DNA of 64,000 bases. Origin: Haloarchaeobius sp. FL176. Its GTDB lineage: Archaea > Halobacteriota > Halobacteria > Halobacteriales > Natrialbaceae. Where the stretch lies: assembly GCF_024609245.1 (NCBI RefSeq), contig NZ_JANJYH010000004.1, positions 310,001 to 374,000 on the forward strand, read 5' to 3'. The notes beneath the pieces are model-generated. The model searched no databases, was not told where the DNA came from, and saw only the letters and a program-made list of their open reading frames with translations. Positions 45,495 to 55,317 of this stretch are shown one piece after another. Both the position numbers and the translations under genes were made by a program. Position 1 is the stretch's first letter. Each line of letters begins with the position of its first letter.

Positions 45495-46604
45495 GTGAGC
45501 ACGATTCAGCACGACCCCCGCGAGCGCGTACAGGTGCTCGACGACGCGGGCCGGGTGCTCGACGACGCGGAGGTGCCAGACATCGACGACGACGAACTCG
45601 TCGAAATATACAAACAGATGCGGTTGGCCCGCCACTTCGACCAGCGGGCAGTCTCGCTCCAGCGCCAGGGACGCATGGGAACCTACCCGCCACTCTCAGG
45701 TCAGGAAGGCGCCCAGATCGGGAGCGCCCACGCGCTGGACGAGGAGGACTGGCTGTTCCCGTCGTACCGCGAGCACGGCTCGGCGCTCGTCCGTGGCGTT
45801 TCGCTGGAGAAGACGCTGCTGACATGGATGGGCCACGAGTCCGGCAACAACATCCCGGACGACGTGAACATGTTCACCACCGCGGTGCCCATCGCGACGC
45901 AGATCCCCCACGCGACGGGTGCGGCGTGGGCCTCGAAGCTCCAGAACGAGGAGAAGGCGTTCCTCTGCTACTTCGGCGACGGCGCGACCTCGGAGGGAGA
46001 TTTCCACGAGGGGATGAACTTCGCCGGCGTCTTCGACACGCCGAACGTGTTCTTCTGCAACAACAACCAGTGGGCCATCTCGGTGCCACGAGAGAAGCAG
46101 ACCGCGAGCGAGACCATCGCCCAGAAGGCCAACGCCTACGGTTTCGAGGGCGTGCAGGTCGACGGGATGGACCCCCTCGCCGTGTACAAGGTCACGCGTG
46201 ACGCCGTCGAGAAGGCGAAGAACCCCGACGACGATGAGCTGCGACCGACGCTCATCGAGGCGGTCCAGTACCGTTTCGGCGCACACACCACCGCCGATGA
46301 CCCCTCCGTCTACCGGGATGACGAGGAGGTCGAGCGCTGGAAGCAGAAGGACCCGATCCCACGCATGGAGACGTTCCTGCGCCAGCACGGCCTGCTCGAC
46401 GACGAGCGGGTCGACGCCATCGAGGCCGAGATCGAGGACGAGGCCGCCGACGCCATCGCCGCCGCGGAGGCCGTCGAGCGCCCCGACCCCGAAGAGATAT
46501 TCAAACACGTTTATGCGGGCATGCCGAAAAAGCTGGATGAACAGCTGGAGTGGTTCAACAGCGTCCGCGAAGAGTTCGGCGACGACGCACTCCTGGAGGA
46601 CTAA
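45495..46604 (+). CDS. pdhA: 2-oxoacid dehydrogenase E1 alpha subunit
   Basis: The protein has 369 residues. The thiamine diphosphate motif [18 protein letters not shown] (about 161-178) ending in NNNQWAIS is clear. E1 decarboxylates a 2-oxoacid and passes the acyl group to E2 lipoate. The substrate (pyruvate, branched-chain or other) cannot be read, and haloarchaea oxidise pyruvate mainly by ferredoxin oxidoreductases. The GTG at 45495 has a good ribosome binding site. pdhB follows after three bases. Confidence 0.93.
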   Translation: MSTIQHDPRERVQVLDDAGRVLDDAEVPDIDDDELVEIYKQMRLARHFDQRAVSLQRQGRMGTYPPLSGQEGAQIGSAHALDEEDWLFPSYREHGSALVRGVSLEKTLLTWMGHESGNNIPDDVNMFTTAVPIATQIPHATGAAWASKLQNEEKAFLCYFGDGATSEGDFHEGMNFAGVFDTPNVFFCNNNQWAISVPREKQTASETIAQKANAYGFEGVQVDGMDPLAVYKVTRDAVEKAKNPDDDELRPTLIEAVQYRFGAHTTADDPSVYRDDEEVERWKQKDPIPRMETFLRQHGLLDDERVDAIEAEIEDEAADAIAAAEAVERPDPEEIFKHVYAGMPKKLDEQLEWFNSVREEFGDDALLED

Positions 46605-46607
46605 CAC

Positions 46608-47615
46608 ATGGCTACGCAAGACACTGCATCCGAGACTGAGAACCTGACGCTCGTGCAGTCCGTCCGCGACGGGCTGTACACCGAGATGAAAGAAGACGAA
46701 GACGTGCTCGTCATGGGCGAGGACGTCGGGAAGAACGGCGGCGTGTTCCGCGCGACAGAGGGACTCTACGAGGAGTTCGGCGAGGACCGCGTCATCGACA
46801 CGCCGCTGGCCGAGTCCGGCATCGTGGGCACCGCCATCGGGATGGCCGCCTACGGCCTGAAGCCCGTCCCCGAAATCCAGTTCATGGGCTTCATCTACCC
46901 GGCGTTCGACCAGATCGTGAGCCACGCGGCGCGCATCCGTACCCGCTCGCGCGGCCGGTTCACGTGTCCGATGGTCATCCGCGCACCGTACGGCGGTGGC
47001 ATCCGCGCGCCGGAGCACCACTCCGAGTCGACGGAGGCGATGTTCGCCCACCAGCCCGGCCTCAAGGTACAGATCCCGAGCACCCCGTACGACGCGAAGG
47101 GGATGCTCATCTCGGCCATCCGCGACCCGGACCCGGTCGTGTTCCTCGAGCCGAAGCTCATCTACCGCGCGTTCCGCGACGAGGTCCCGACGGACGACTA
47201 CGAGGTCCCGCTCGGTGAGGCCGCCGTGCGCCGTGAAGGCACGGACATCTCGGTGTACACGTGGGGTGCGATGTCCCGGCCGACCATCGAGGCCGCCGAG
47301 GAACTCGCGGAGGAGGACGGCATCAACGTCGAGGTCGTCGACATCCGCTCCATCTCGCCGCTCGACGAGGAGACCATCGTCGAGTCGTTCAAGAAGACCG
47401 GCCGCGCCGCGGTCGTCCACGAGGCCCCGAAGTCCGGCGGCCTCGGCGGCGAGATCGCCTCCATCATTCAGGAGGAGGCACTGCTGTACCAGGAGGCACC
47501 GGTCGAGCGCATCACCGGCTTCGACACGCCGTTCCCGCTGTACGCGCTCGAGGACTACTACCTGCCGGAGCCCGCACGCATCAAGAAGGGTATCCGCGAC
47601 GCGGTGAACTTCTGA
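46608..47615 (+). CDS. pdhB: 2-oxoacid dehydrogenase E1 beta subunit
   Basis: The protein has 335 residues. Typical E1-beta motifs are MGEDVGKNGGVFRATEGL, DTPLAESGIVGTAIGMA, PYGGGIRAPEHHSES and VVHEAPKSGGLGGEI. It forms the alpha2beta2 E1 with PdhA. Only three bases separate it from pdhA and one base from pdhC, so it is one operon. Confidence 0.95.
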   Translation: MATQDTASETENLTLVQSVRDGLYTEMKEDEDVLVMGEDVGKNGGVFRATEGLYEEFGEDRVIDTPLAESGIVGTAIGMAAYGLKPVPEIQFMGFIYPAFDQIVSHAARIRTRSRGRFTCPMVIRAPYGGGIRAPEHHSESTEAMFAHQPGLKVQIPSTPYDAKGMLISAIRDPDPVVFLEPKLIYRAFRDEVPTDDYEVPLGEAAVRREGTDISVYTWGAMSRPTIEAAEELAEEDGINVEVVDIRSISPLDEETIVESFKKTGRAAVVHEAPKSGGLGGEIASIIQEEALLYQEAPVERITGFDTPFPLYALEDYYLPEPARIKKGIRDAVNF

Positions 47616-47616
47616 T

Positions 47617-49188
47617 ATGCCCCAGGAATTCAAGCTTCCCGACGTCGGTGAGGGCGTCGCCGAGGGCGAGCTGCTCGAGTGGCTCGTCGAGCCCGGCGAC
47701 ACCGTCACCGAGGACCAGCCGGTCGCGAAGGTCGAGACAGACAAGGCCGCCGTCGATGTCCCCTCGCCGTACAACGGCACGGTGAAGGAACTGCTCGCCG
47801 AGGAGGGCACGATGGTGCCCGTCGGCGACGTCATCATGGTGTACAACGTCGAGGGCGAGGACGACCTCGAGGACACGACGCAGTCCGGCGCGGGCGAGAG
47901 CGAGGAGCCCGCGGCGGCCGACGCCGACGAGGCAGCGGCGGACACCGAACCCGCCGGCGACACCGAGGAGGTCGAGACGCCCTCGGGTCGCGTGTTCGCT
48001 CCGCCGAGTGCCCGGAAGCTCGCCCGTGAGCTCGGTGTCGACATCGCCGCGGTCGAGGGCACCGGTCCCTCCGGTCGCGTCACCGACGCCGACGTGCGCG
48101 CCCACGCCGAGGGCGGCGACGAGGCGGAACCCGAGCCCGCGACCGCCGAAGCTGGCGAGGACACTGCGGCGGCGACCGAATCCGCCGACGCTGACGCTGG
48201 CGCTGCCGCCGGCCAGGCGGCCGCGAGCACGACGACGCCCGCGCCGCAGCAGGTCGAGGCCGCGAACCGCGAACAGACGCTCGCCGCCCCGGCGACCCGG
48301 AAGCTCGCCGAGGAGGAGGGCGTCGACCTGAACGCCGTCCCCACCGACGAGACGAAAGAGGGCGAGGCGTTCGTCACGCCCGAGGCCGTCCGCGAGTACG
48401 CCGAGGCACAGCGCCAGGCCCAGGAGGCCGACACGCAGGCGATGGCCGCCGGCGAGACGCTGGGTGAGCCGGGCCAACGCGAGGAGCGCGAGCCGTTCCG
48501 TGGCGTCCGTCAGACCATCGCCGACGCGATGGCCGAGTCGAAGTACACCGCCCCGCACGTCACCCACCACGACGAGGTCGACGTGACCGCGCTCGTCGAG
48601 GCCCGTCAGGAGCTCAAGCCCCACGCCGCCGAGAAGGACATCAAGCTGACCTACATGCCGTTCGTGATGAAGGCGTGTGTGGCGGCGCTGAAGGAGTATC
48701 CCATCGTCAACTCCTCGCTCGACGAGGAGAACGAGGAGATCGTCAAGAAGCACTACTACAACATCGGCGTCGCCACCGCGACCGACGTGGGCCTGATGGT
48801 CCCCGTCGTCAAGCAGGCCGACCGGAAGGGCCTGCTCCAGCTCTCCTCCGAGATGAACGAGCTGGTCTCGAAGGCCCGGGAGCGCTCGATCGCGGTCGAG
48901 GAGATGCGCGGCGGCACGTTCACCATCACGAACATCGGCGGCATCGGCGGCGAGTACGCCACGCCCATCATCAACTACCCCGAGACCGCCATCCTCGCGA
49001 TGGGCGAGATCAAGAAGAAGCCCCGCGTCGTCACCGACGACGACGGCGAGGACTCCATCGAGATTCGTCACGTCATGACGCTGTCGCTGTCGTTCGACCA
49101 CCGCATCATCGACGGTGCGGAGGGCGCACAGTTCACCAACGAGGTCATGAAGTACCTCGAGAACCCGCAGCTGCTCCTGCTGGAGTAA
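47617..49188 (+). CDS. pdhC: 2-oxoacid dehydrogenase E2 (dihydrolipoamide acyltransferase)
   Basis: The protein has 523 residues. A lipoyl domain (1-80) carries Lys in VETDKAAVDV (about 42). Two peripheral-subunit-binding segments appear (PSARKLARELGVD, about 130-165, and PATRKLAEEEGVDL, about 225-262), separated by Ala/Asp/Glu-rich linkers. The catalytic domain (about 290-523) has the active-site His in SFDHRIIDGAEG (about 494). Two binding segments are more than the usual single one. It should be lipoylated by LipA and oxidised by LpdA. Confidence 0.95.
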   Translation: MPQEFKLPDVGEGVAEGELLEWLVEPGDTVTEDQPVAKVETDKAAVDVPSPYNGTVKELLAEEGTMVPVGDVIMVYNVEGEDDLEDTTQSGAGESEEPAAADADEAAADTEPAGDTEEVETPSGRVFAPPSARKLARELGVDIAAVEGTGPSGRVTDADVRAHAEGGDEAEPEPATAEAGEDTAAATESADADAGAAAGQAAASTTTPAPQQVEAANREQTLAAPATRKLAEEEGVDLNAVPTDETKEGEAFVTPEAVREYAEAQRQAQEADTQAMAAGETLGEPGQREEREPFRGVRQTIADAMAESKYTAPHVTHHDEVDVTALVEARQELKPHAAEKDIKLTYMPFVMKACVAALKEYPIVNSSLDEENEEIVKKHYYNIGVATATDVGLMVPVVKQADRKGLLQLSSEMNELVSKARERSIAVEEMRGGTFTITNIGGIGGEYATPIINYPETAILAMGEIKKKPRVVTDDDGEDSIEIRHVMTLSLSFDHRIIDGAEGAQFTNEVMKYLENPQLLLLE

Positions 49189-49625
49189 GCGGACCGTCGG
49201 TCTCCATTCCCGACACGTCGTTCCTGCTATCTCACCGCACAGACAGGGATGCGTATCGTGGCACACGCGGAACGAGCAGTCATTTCGCCCGGCCGTCCCA
49301 CGCTGCTCGCGAGCGTCGCCGCCGGCGTCGCCGGCGCTACGGTCGACAGACAGTACGCGAGGCGTGAAAAACGGACACAGGTCGCCGCTGTCGCGTAGGA
49401 GTGGACCCTGATGGTGGGTCACTCCGGTCCCCCGTTGCGACCGCCCCCCGACGGTCGCACACTCGGCAGTGCCCGACGGTCCCCCCGGGCCGTCGAAGCG
49501 ATTCGGCCTGCCCGACTATCGGGACGCACGGACACGTGTTATACGCACCGCTGAGACGGCGTCTCACCCGTGAGACACCGTCACAGTTTGCGAACGGTTA
49601 ACTCGGCCCCCTCGAATACGGCCAC
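49189..49625 (+). promoter_or_regulatory. gap upstream of the regulator, with a palindromic operator
   Basis: This 437-base gap ends with GTTATAC (about 49538-49544). Next comes a palindrome TGAGACG-G-CGTCTCA (49552-49566) and a further TGAGAC (49571-49576), which fall at the expected transcription start of the regulator gene. This looks like an autoregulatory site. A 49-codon frame at 49249-49398 is the only other thing seen. Confidence 0.5.
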
Positions 49626-50393
49626 ATGGACCGGGAGGCTGTCGACGACGCCGTCGCCCTGCTACAGCGTGCACCCGTCCTCGCGGCCTGCCGCGACGGT
49701 CCCATCGACCGAGGTACCCTCACAGAGCGTGCGGGCGTCTCGCGTGCGACGGCCTACCGGGCGACGAACGTGCTGGCCGAGCGCGGGCTGCTGGAGCGGG
49801 AGGCGGGTGACTACCGCTTGACTGGTCTCGGGCGAGCCGTCCTCACACGCGTCGAGTCGTTCGAGGCAGGGTTGACGGGTGCACTGACGCTGGCACCCGT
49901 ACTGGCACGCGTCGACGCGCCGGAACTCGTCTCGAACACCCATCTCTTCACCGACGAGACGGTGCTCACCGCGGACCCGTCGGCCCCGTACCGCATCGAC
50001 CAGGAGCTCGCGGCTATCGTCGGCGAAACCACCCGGAAGATGGTCGGGGTCACGACCTCGTTCGGGTCGCCGACGGTGATGGAACGGACGTACGAGGTCG
50101 TCCGGAGCGGCGTCGCGGTCGAGTGGGTGCTCACGCCAGGGGCGTTCGACGGTGTCCGCGACCAGCACGGCGAGGGGCACGACGAACTCATGGGGCTGGA
50201 CACCACGGCGACGTACCTGGCCGACGAGCTGCCGCTCGACATCGCCATCTACGACGATACGCTGGTGGTTCCGAGCTACGACGCGGGGAGCGGTGCTGTC
50301 GCTGCCGTGGCGACAACGGACGACCCGGACGCCGTCGCGTGGGGCCGCGGCGTGTTCGAGGACTGTCGGGACCGGGCGGAGCGGCTCGACTGA
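49626..50393 (+). CDS. winged-helix regulator inside the pdh gene cluster
   Basis: The protein has 255 residues. An N-terminal winged helix (about 5-65, GTLTERAGVSRATAYRATNVL) is followed by a sensing domain (about 95-240) resembling that of FilR1-type methanogen regulators (HLFTDETVLTADPSAPYRI, VEWVLTPGAFDGV). It sits between pdhC and lpdA in the same direction, so control of the 2-oxoacid dehydrogenase genes is the obvious inference. The effector is unknown. Confidence 0.85.
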   Translation: MDREAVDDAVALLQRAPVLAACRDGPIDRGTLTERAGVSRATAYRATNVLAERGLLEREAGDYRLTGLGRAVLTRVESFEAGLTGALTLAPVLARVDAPELVSNTHLFTDETVLTADPSAPYRIDQELAAIVGETTRKMVGVTTSFGSPTVMERTYEVVRSGVAVEWVLTPGAFDGVRDQHGEGHDELMGLDTTATYLADELPLDIAIYDDTLVVPSYDAGSGAVAAVATTDDPDAVAWGRGVFEDCRDRAERLD

Positions 50394-50510
50394 CCGGAAT
50401 TTCCTGTCACGTGCCCACATGGGCCGACCCACATCGGCGCTCCGTCTCCGGGTTCTGGCCGCACTGGCAATTCCTGCGGCTTTTTATGGCTGCTGGTCGG
50501 GTGTTGTAGT

Positions 50511-51968
50511 ATGGTCGTCGGAGACGTCACTACTGGCACGGACGTACTGGTCATCGGCGCGGGTCCGGGGGGCTACGTGGCCGCCATCCGCGCCGGACAG
50601 CTCGACCTCGACGTGACGCTCGTCGAGCGCGACGCCTACGGCGGGGCCTGCCTCAACCGGGGCTGCATCCCGTCGAAGGCGCTCATCACGGGCTCGAAGC
50701 TGGCCCACGACGCGGGCAACGCGGAGGACCTCGGCATCCACGCGAACCCCGCCGTGGACCTCTCGCAGATGATGAACTGGAAGGACGGCGTGGTCGACGG
50801 GCTGACCGGCGGCGTCGAGAAGCTCTGCAAGGCCAACGGCGTCAACCTCGTCGAGGGGACCGCCGAGTTCTCCGGCGAGAAATCGGTCCGCGTCGTTCAC
50901 GGCGGCGAAGGGCAGGGCAGCGAGTCCATCGACTTCGAGCACTGCATCATCGCCACCGGCTCGCGGCCCATCCAGGTGCCCGGCTTCGAGTTCGACGGCG
51001 AGCACGTCATCTCCGCCGAGGCGGCGCTGGACCTCCAGACCGTCCCGGACGAGCTGGTCGTCGTCGGTGCGGGCTACATCGGCATGGAGCTCGCCGGCGT
51101 CTACGCCCGCCTCGGCACCGACGTGACCGTCATCGAGATGCTCGACGACGTGCTGCCGCCGTACGAGGACGACGTGAGCCGGGTCGTCCGCAAGCACGCC
51201 GAGGAGCTCGGCGTCGAGTTCCACTTCGGCTACACCGCCGAGGACTGGGAACAGTCGGGTGACGGCGTCGTCGTCACCGCCGCGCCCGCAGCCGCCGACG
51301 GTGGCGAGGCCGCCGAGGCGGAGGAGCAGGAGGTCCTCGAGCTCTCGGGCGACAAGGTGCTCGTCGCGGTCGGCCGCCAGCCCGTCACCGACACGATGGA
51401 CCTCGAAGCGGCCGGCATCGAGTCCGACGAGAACGGCTTCATCCAGACCGACGACCGCGCACGCACCGAGAAGGACCACATCTTCGCGGTCGGCGACGTC
51501 GCCGGCGAGCCGATGCTCGCCCACAAGGCCAGCACGGAGGGGCAGGTCGCCGCGGAGGTCATCGCCGGCGAGCCGTCGGCGGTCGACTACCAGGCGATGC
51601 CCGCCGCCGTCTTCACCTCGCCCGAGATCGGCACCGTCGGCCTGACCGCCGACGAGGCAGAAGAACAGGGCTTCGAGCCGATCACCGGCAAGTTCCCGTT
51701 CAACGCCAGCGGTCGCGCGATGACCGCCAACGAGACCGACGGCTTCGTCCGCATCGTCGCCGACGAACCCAGCGGCTTCGTGTTGGGCGCACAGATCGTG
51801 GGGCCGGAGGCCAGCGAACTCGTCGCCGAACTCGGACTCGCCATCGAGATGGGTGCGACGCTCGAGGACATCGCCTCGACGGTCCACACGCACCCGACCC
51901 TCGCCGAGTCGACGATGGAGGCCGCCGAGAACGCGCTCGGCCACGCTATCCACACGCTGAACCGGTAG
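50511..51968 (+). CDS. lpdA: dihydrolipoyl dehydrogenase (E3)
   Basis: The protein has 485 residues. The FAD motif VIGAGPGGYVAAIRAG (about 12-27), the redox disulfide GGACLNRGCIPSKA (Cys about 46 and 51), the NAD motif VVVGAGYIGMELAGVYARLG and the C-terminal active-site HTHPTLAEST (His-Glu pair) are all visible. An acidic insertion (about 262-280) is haloarchaea-like. It reoxidises the E2 dihydrolipoamide. It may also serve other lipoyl proteins such as the glycine cleavage system. Confidence 0.96.
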   Translation: MVVGDVTTGTDVLVIGAGPGGYVAAIRAGQLDLDVTLVERDAYGGACLNRGCIPSKALITGSKLAHDAGNAEDLGIHANPAVDLSQMMNWKDGVVDGLTGGVEKLCKANGVNLVEGTAEFSGEKSVRVVHGGEGQGSESIDFEHCIIATGSRPIQVPGFEFDGEHVISAEAALDLQTVPDELVVVGAGYIGMELAGVYARLGTDVTVIEMLDDVLPPYEDDVSRVVRKHAEELGVEFHFGYTAEDWEQSGDGVVVTAAPAAADGGEAAEAEEQEVLELSGDKVLVAVGRQPVTDTMDLEAAGIESDENGFIQTDDRARTEKDHIFAVGDVAGEPMLAHKASTEGQVAAEVIAGEPSAVDYQAMPAAVFTSPEIGTVGLTADEAEEQGFEPITGKFPFNASGRAMTANETDGFVRIVADEPSGFVLGAQIVGPEASELVAELGLAIEMGATLEDIASTVHTHPTLAESTMEAAENALGHAIHTLNR

Positions 51969-52287
51969 AACCGACAGACAGCTCCGGCAAACACTGCTCG
52001 CGGCGGGGGTGTCCGCCCGTCTCGGTAGGAGGTTTCTAACAATGTACTTCCAGTGTATCGGGTGTAGCTGGGGGAGAGCGACAGCAGGATGCTGTAGCGG
52101 TCTCCCGGCGGCTGTCCGGCCCACGGAGGCCTGGAGCCGCCGGGCCGACTGCTCGCGATAGGGCACCGACCCGGCAGCTGATCAGAGTCCCATCTGGAGT
52201 GCCCCGGCCGCGGGGCCGTCGTCCATCCTGTGCAGCGCCTACCTACCCGGGCTTCCACGCCATGCTAGCCGAGCCACCGGCACGTAC

Positions 52288-52392
52288 TTGCTGTTTTGTG
52301 TCGTGCTCGGCATCGTGTTCGTCACCCTCGGCCTGGCACTCGCCGAGGACGACGGCGACAGCGCAGACGCGGAGGCGGACCAGCGACGCTGA
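52288..52392 (+). CDS. possible small membrane protein
   Basis: A 34-codon frame starting with TTG gives one hydrophobic helix (LLFCVVLGIVFVTLGLALA) and a strongly acidic tail (EDDGDSADAEADQRR), the composition of a real haloarchaeal small membrane protein. The frame is open upstream to about 52160 but has no ATG or GTG. An ATG at 52262 lies in another frame, so a one-base error or frameshift is possible. The rest of the 470-base gap 51969-52438 shows nothing. Confidence 0.3.
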   Translation: MLFCVVLGIVFVTLGLALAEDDGDSADAEADQRR

Positions 52393-52438
52393 CTGTCGCC
52401 CCGACGGCCTTTTGCCCACCACCGATGTACGGGGAGCC

Positions 52439-53245
52439 ATGCCAGTCGTCACGCTCGGGCCCGCCGGGACATACTCGCACCGCGCCGCCAGCGCCGTCGC
52501 CGACGGGGTCGAGTTCCGCGAGTCCGTGACGAGTATCGTCGAGGCCGTTGCCGACGGCCACGCCGAGCGCGGCGTCGTCCCCATCGAGAACAGCATCGAG
52601 GGCAGCGTCACCGAGACGCTCGACGCCCTCGCCGAGTTCGACGTGGCGGTCACGCAAGAGGTCGTCACGCCGATCCGGCACGCACTGCTCGCCCAGCGCG
52701 ACGAGTTCGACACTGTCGCGAGCCACCCGCAGGCGCTCGCACAGTGCCGCGGCTTCCTCGACGATAACTACCCCGACGCCGACCGCGAGGCCGTCGCGAG
52801 CACAGCCCGGGGCGTCGAGCAGGCGCGCGGGGACGAGTCCGTCGCGGCCATCGCTCACCCCGGCACCGCCGACGACACCGTCTCGCTGCTCGCGGAGGAC
52901 ATCCAGGACCGCACGTCGAACGCGACCCGCTTCTTCGTCGTCGCCCCGCCCGCGGACCGCGCCGACGCCGGCGGCAAGACCACCCTCGTCGTCTACCCCG
53001 GTGCGAACTACCCCGGGCTTCTGCTCGAACTGCTCGAACCCTTCGCCGACCGCGATATCAACCTCTCCCGGCTCGAATCCCGCCCCTCCGGTGAGCGCCT
53101 CGGCGACTACGCCTTCCACGTCGACGTCGACGCCGGCCTGTTCGAGGAGCGCACGCAGGCCGCGCTGGAGGACGTCGAGGAGCTGGCGAGCGCCGGCTGG
53201 GTCCGGGTGCTCGGGTCGTACGATGTCGAGCACGTGCTGGAGTGA
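52439..53245 (+). CDS. pheA: prephenate dehydratase
   Basis: The protein has 268 residues. The catalytic domain has VTLGPAGTYSHRAA at the N-terminus and FDTVASHPQALAQCRGFL. The Thr-containing motif DRTSNATRFFVVA precedes a C-terminal ACT domain with LLELLEPFADRDINLSRLESRP, so phenylalanine feedback control is expected. It converts prephenate to phenylpyruvate. It is monofunctional (no chorismate mutase part), as usual in haloarchaea. Confidence 0.96.
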   Translation: MPVVTLGPAGTYSHRAASAVADGVEFRESVTSIVEAVADGHAERGVVPIENSIEGSVTETLDALAEFDVAVTQEVVTPIRHALLAQRDEFDTVASHPQALAQCRGFLDDNYPDADREAVASTARGVEQARGDESVAAIAHPGTADDTVSLLAEDIQDRTSNATRFFVVAPPADRADAGGKTTLVVYPGANYPGLLLELLEPFADRDINLSRLESRPSGERLGDYAFHVDVDAGLFEERTQAALEDVEELASAGWVRVLGSYDVEHVLE

Positions 53246-53422
53246 TCTATCGGCGATTCGGATGCATTGACCGGGAACAGCTGTCTATCTGAATCCGTTC
53301 TGGGAAATTTCACCGTAAGGTACTGTCTGGTTAGGCCAGTTTGAGGAACGACCAGAACCTGCTCAACTACCAATCACAGCCGACACAACACACTTAATTG
53401 CCACCCCCGCGGTACCGCAACC

Positions 53423-55129
53423 ATGGTTACCGGTATCGAGACCGAACTCCTGAACCTCCTCAGCGTCTTTATCCTCGCTGCTGGCGTCGGTGTCGTCGTC
53501 GCGAAGGTCGGGAACTTCCCCTACACCATCGCGCTGTTGCTCGCCGGGCTGGCGGCGTCTATCCTCGGGGTGCAGTTCGGCATCGAGCTCTCGCACGACA
53601 TCATCCTGCTCGTCCTGCTCCCACCACTGCTGTTCGAAGGTGCGGCGACGACGGACCTCGAACAGTTCCGGCGGAACCTCCCCCCGATTCTCGCGCTGGC
53701 TGTTCCCGGACTGATCATCTCGGTGCTGATTCTGGGCGTCGTCGGGGAGGCAGCGTTCGACTTCCCGCTGCTGATCGCACTGCTGTTCGCGTCGATGATC
53801 CTGCCGACGGACCCGGTCTCGGTGCTCGCGCTGTTCGAGGAGCTCGGTGCGCCGGAGCGCCTTGCGACCATCGTCGAGGGCGAGAGCCTGCTGAACGACG
53901 GGGTTGGCGTCGTCGTGTTCACCGCACTGCTCGCGCTCGTCGAGGAGGCGGGCCAGAGCGGCGACATCGCGTTCACGTCCGACCTCGTCGTCGACGTGGG
54001 CCTCGAAATCGTCGTTTCCAGCGTCGGCGGCACCGTCGTCGGGCTGGTGGCGGGCTATCTCGTCTACCGCGTGATGATCAACCTCGACGAACACATGACC
54101 GAGATCGTGCTCACGGCCATCCTCGCGTACGGGAGCTTCCTGCTGGCCGAGCACTACGTCGGCGTCTCCGGTGTCATCGCGACCGTCGTGGCCGGGCTGT
54201 TCATCGGGAACAAGGGCGCGGAGTACGCGATGAGCCCGCAGACGAAGATCTCCATCTTCAATACGTGGGAGACCGCCGCGTTCATCGTCAACACGTTCAT
54301 CTTCGTCGCTATCGGCACGGCGACGCCGGTGAACCAGCTGCTCGAACACGGCCGGCTCATCCTCGTCGCCATCGTGCTCGTGGTGGTTGTCCGGGCCATC
54401 ATCGTCTATCCCATCACGACGCTGTTGAACCAGTTCCAGTCGAACGACGTCTCGCTCTCCTACCAGCACGTGATGGTGTGGGGCGGGCTGCACGGCTCCA
54501 TCCCCATCGCGCTGGTGCTCGGGCTGCCGGCGACGCTGCCCTCGGGCACGCCGTTCCCCTTCCGGGAGGAGCTCCGGGCGATGGTGTTCGGCGTCGCCGC
54601 GTTCAGCCTCATCGTGCAGGGGCTCTCGATGGGGCGGCTGCTGAACGGACTCGGCATCGTCACGCGCTCCCCGGCCGCCGAACTGTACGAACTGCTCGTC
54701 GGTCGCGCACGGGCGGTCGACAGCGCGCTCGACGCGGCCGAGGAGCTGGAATCCGCCGGCGAGCTCTCGGCCTCGACGTACGAGGAGTTCACCACGGAGT
54801 ACGAGCGCGAGAAGGCGGACCTCGACACTGCCATCCGCGAGTTGTTGGACGAGCATCCCGACATCAGACACCAGGAGGTGCTCGCCGGCGAGCGGCGGGT
54901 GCTCCAGCGCGAGAAGAGCGCCATCATGGACGCCACGCGCTCGGGGGTCATCTCCGACGACGTGGGCGACCGGCTGATGGAGGAGGTCGACCTCAAGCTC
55001 GACCGCGTCAACTCGGGCGAGACCACCGTCCGCGAGCACGAGGAGGGCTACGAGGAGTTCTGGCGGACCCGTGCGGCGGAGTTCGGCATCGCCGCTGCCG
55101 CGCTCGACGAAGACGAGACCGAGGAGTAG
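53423..55129 (+). CDS. Na+/H+ antiporter, NhaP (CPA1) type
   Basis: The protein has 568 residues and about twelve or thirteen membrane helices (1-410). The ion-site motifs are LPTDPVSVLAL (about 132-142) and GESLLNDGVGVVVF (about 154-167), both signatures of CPA1 antiporters. The C-terminal 150 residues are cytosolic, charged and helical (AVDSALDAAEELESAG, HPDIRHQEVLAGERR), a likely regulatory tail. It exchanges Na+ for H+ for pH and salt control. The start MVTGIETELLNLL begins just before the first helix. Confidence 0.9.
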   Translation: MVTGIETELLNLLSVFILAAGVGVVVAKVGNFPYTIALLLAGLAASILGVQFGIELSHDIILLVLLPPLLFEGAATTDLEQFRRNLPPILALAVPGLIISVLILGVVGEAAFDFPLLIALLFASMILPTDPVSVLALFEELGAPERLATIVEGESLLNDGVGVVVFTALLALVEEAGQSGDIAFTSDLVVDVGLEIVVSSVGGTVVGLVAGYLVYRVMINLDEHMTEIVLTAILAYGSFLLAEHYVGVSGVIATVVAGLFIGNKGAEYAMSPQTKISIFNTWETAAFIVNTFIFVAIGTATPVNQLLEHGRLILVAIVLVVVVRAIIVYPITTLLNQFQSNDVSLSYQHVMVWGGLHGSIPIALVLGLPATLPSGTPFPFREELRAMVFGVAAFSLIVQGLSMGRLLNGLGIVTRSPAAELYELLVGRARAVDSALDAAEELESAGELSASTYEEFTTEYEREKADLDTAIRELLDEHPDIRHQEVLAGERRVLQREKSAIMDATRSGVISDDVGDRLMEEVDLKLDRVNSGETTVREHEEGYEEFWRTRAAEFGIAAAALDEDETEE

Positions 55130-55317
55130 CCCCGACCCACCCGTCCTCTTTTGTCCGAAGCCGGGACCAGTCCCGCCGTGCGCTGAGTACCGACGGGCGG
55201 CGTCTCGCGGGTGTGCGGACACGCGCCGTCCGGCTGACCGTCCGCCTGTTCGCCCCCACCGAACGACGTGCTTACGCGAGGAGTTTAAGTGTCCACCCGC
55301 CGTATCTGTCGGATACA

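Noticed and set aside
45696-48434. 912-codon minus-strand frame opposite pdhA, pdhB and pdhC
   Set aside because: Spans three real genes in antisense; Ser-rich and Arg/Val-rich shadow composition.
49249-49398. 49-codon plus-strand frame after pdhC (MRIVAHAERAVISPG...)
   Set aside because: The hydrophobic stretch ASVAAGVAGAT and basic tail are suggestive, but there is no promoter, no ribosome binding site and no recognisable family.
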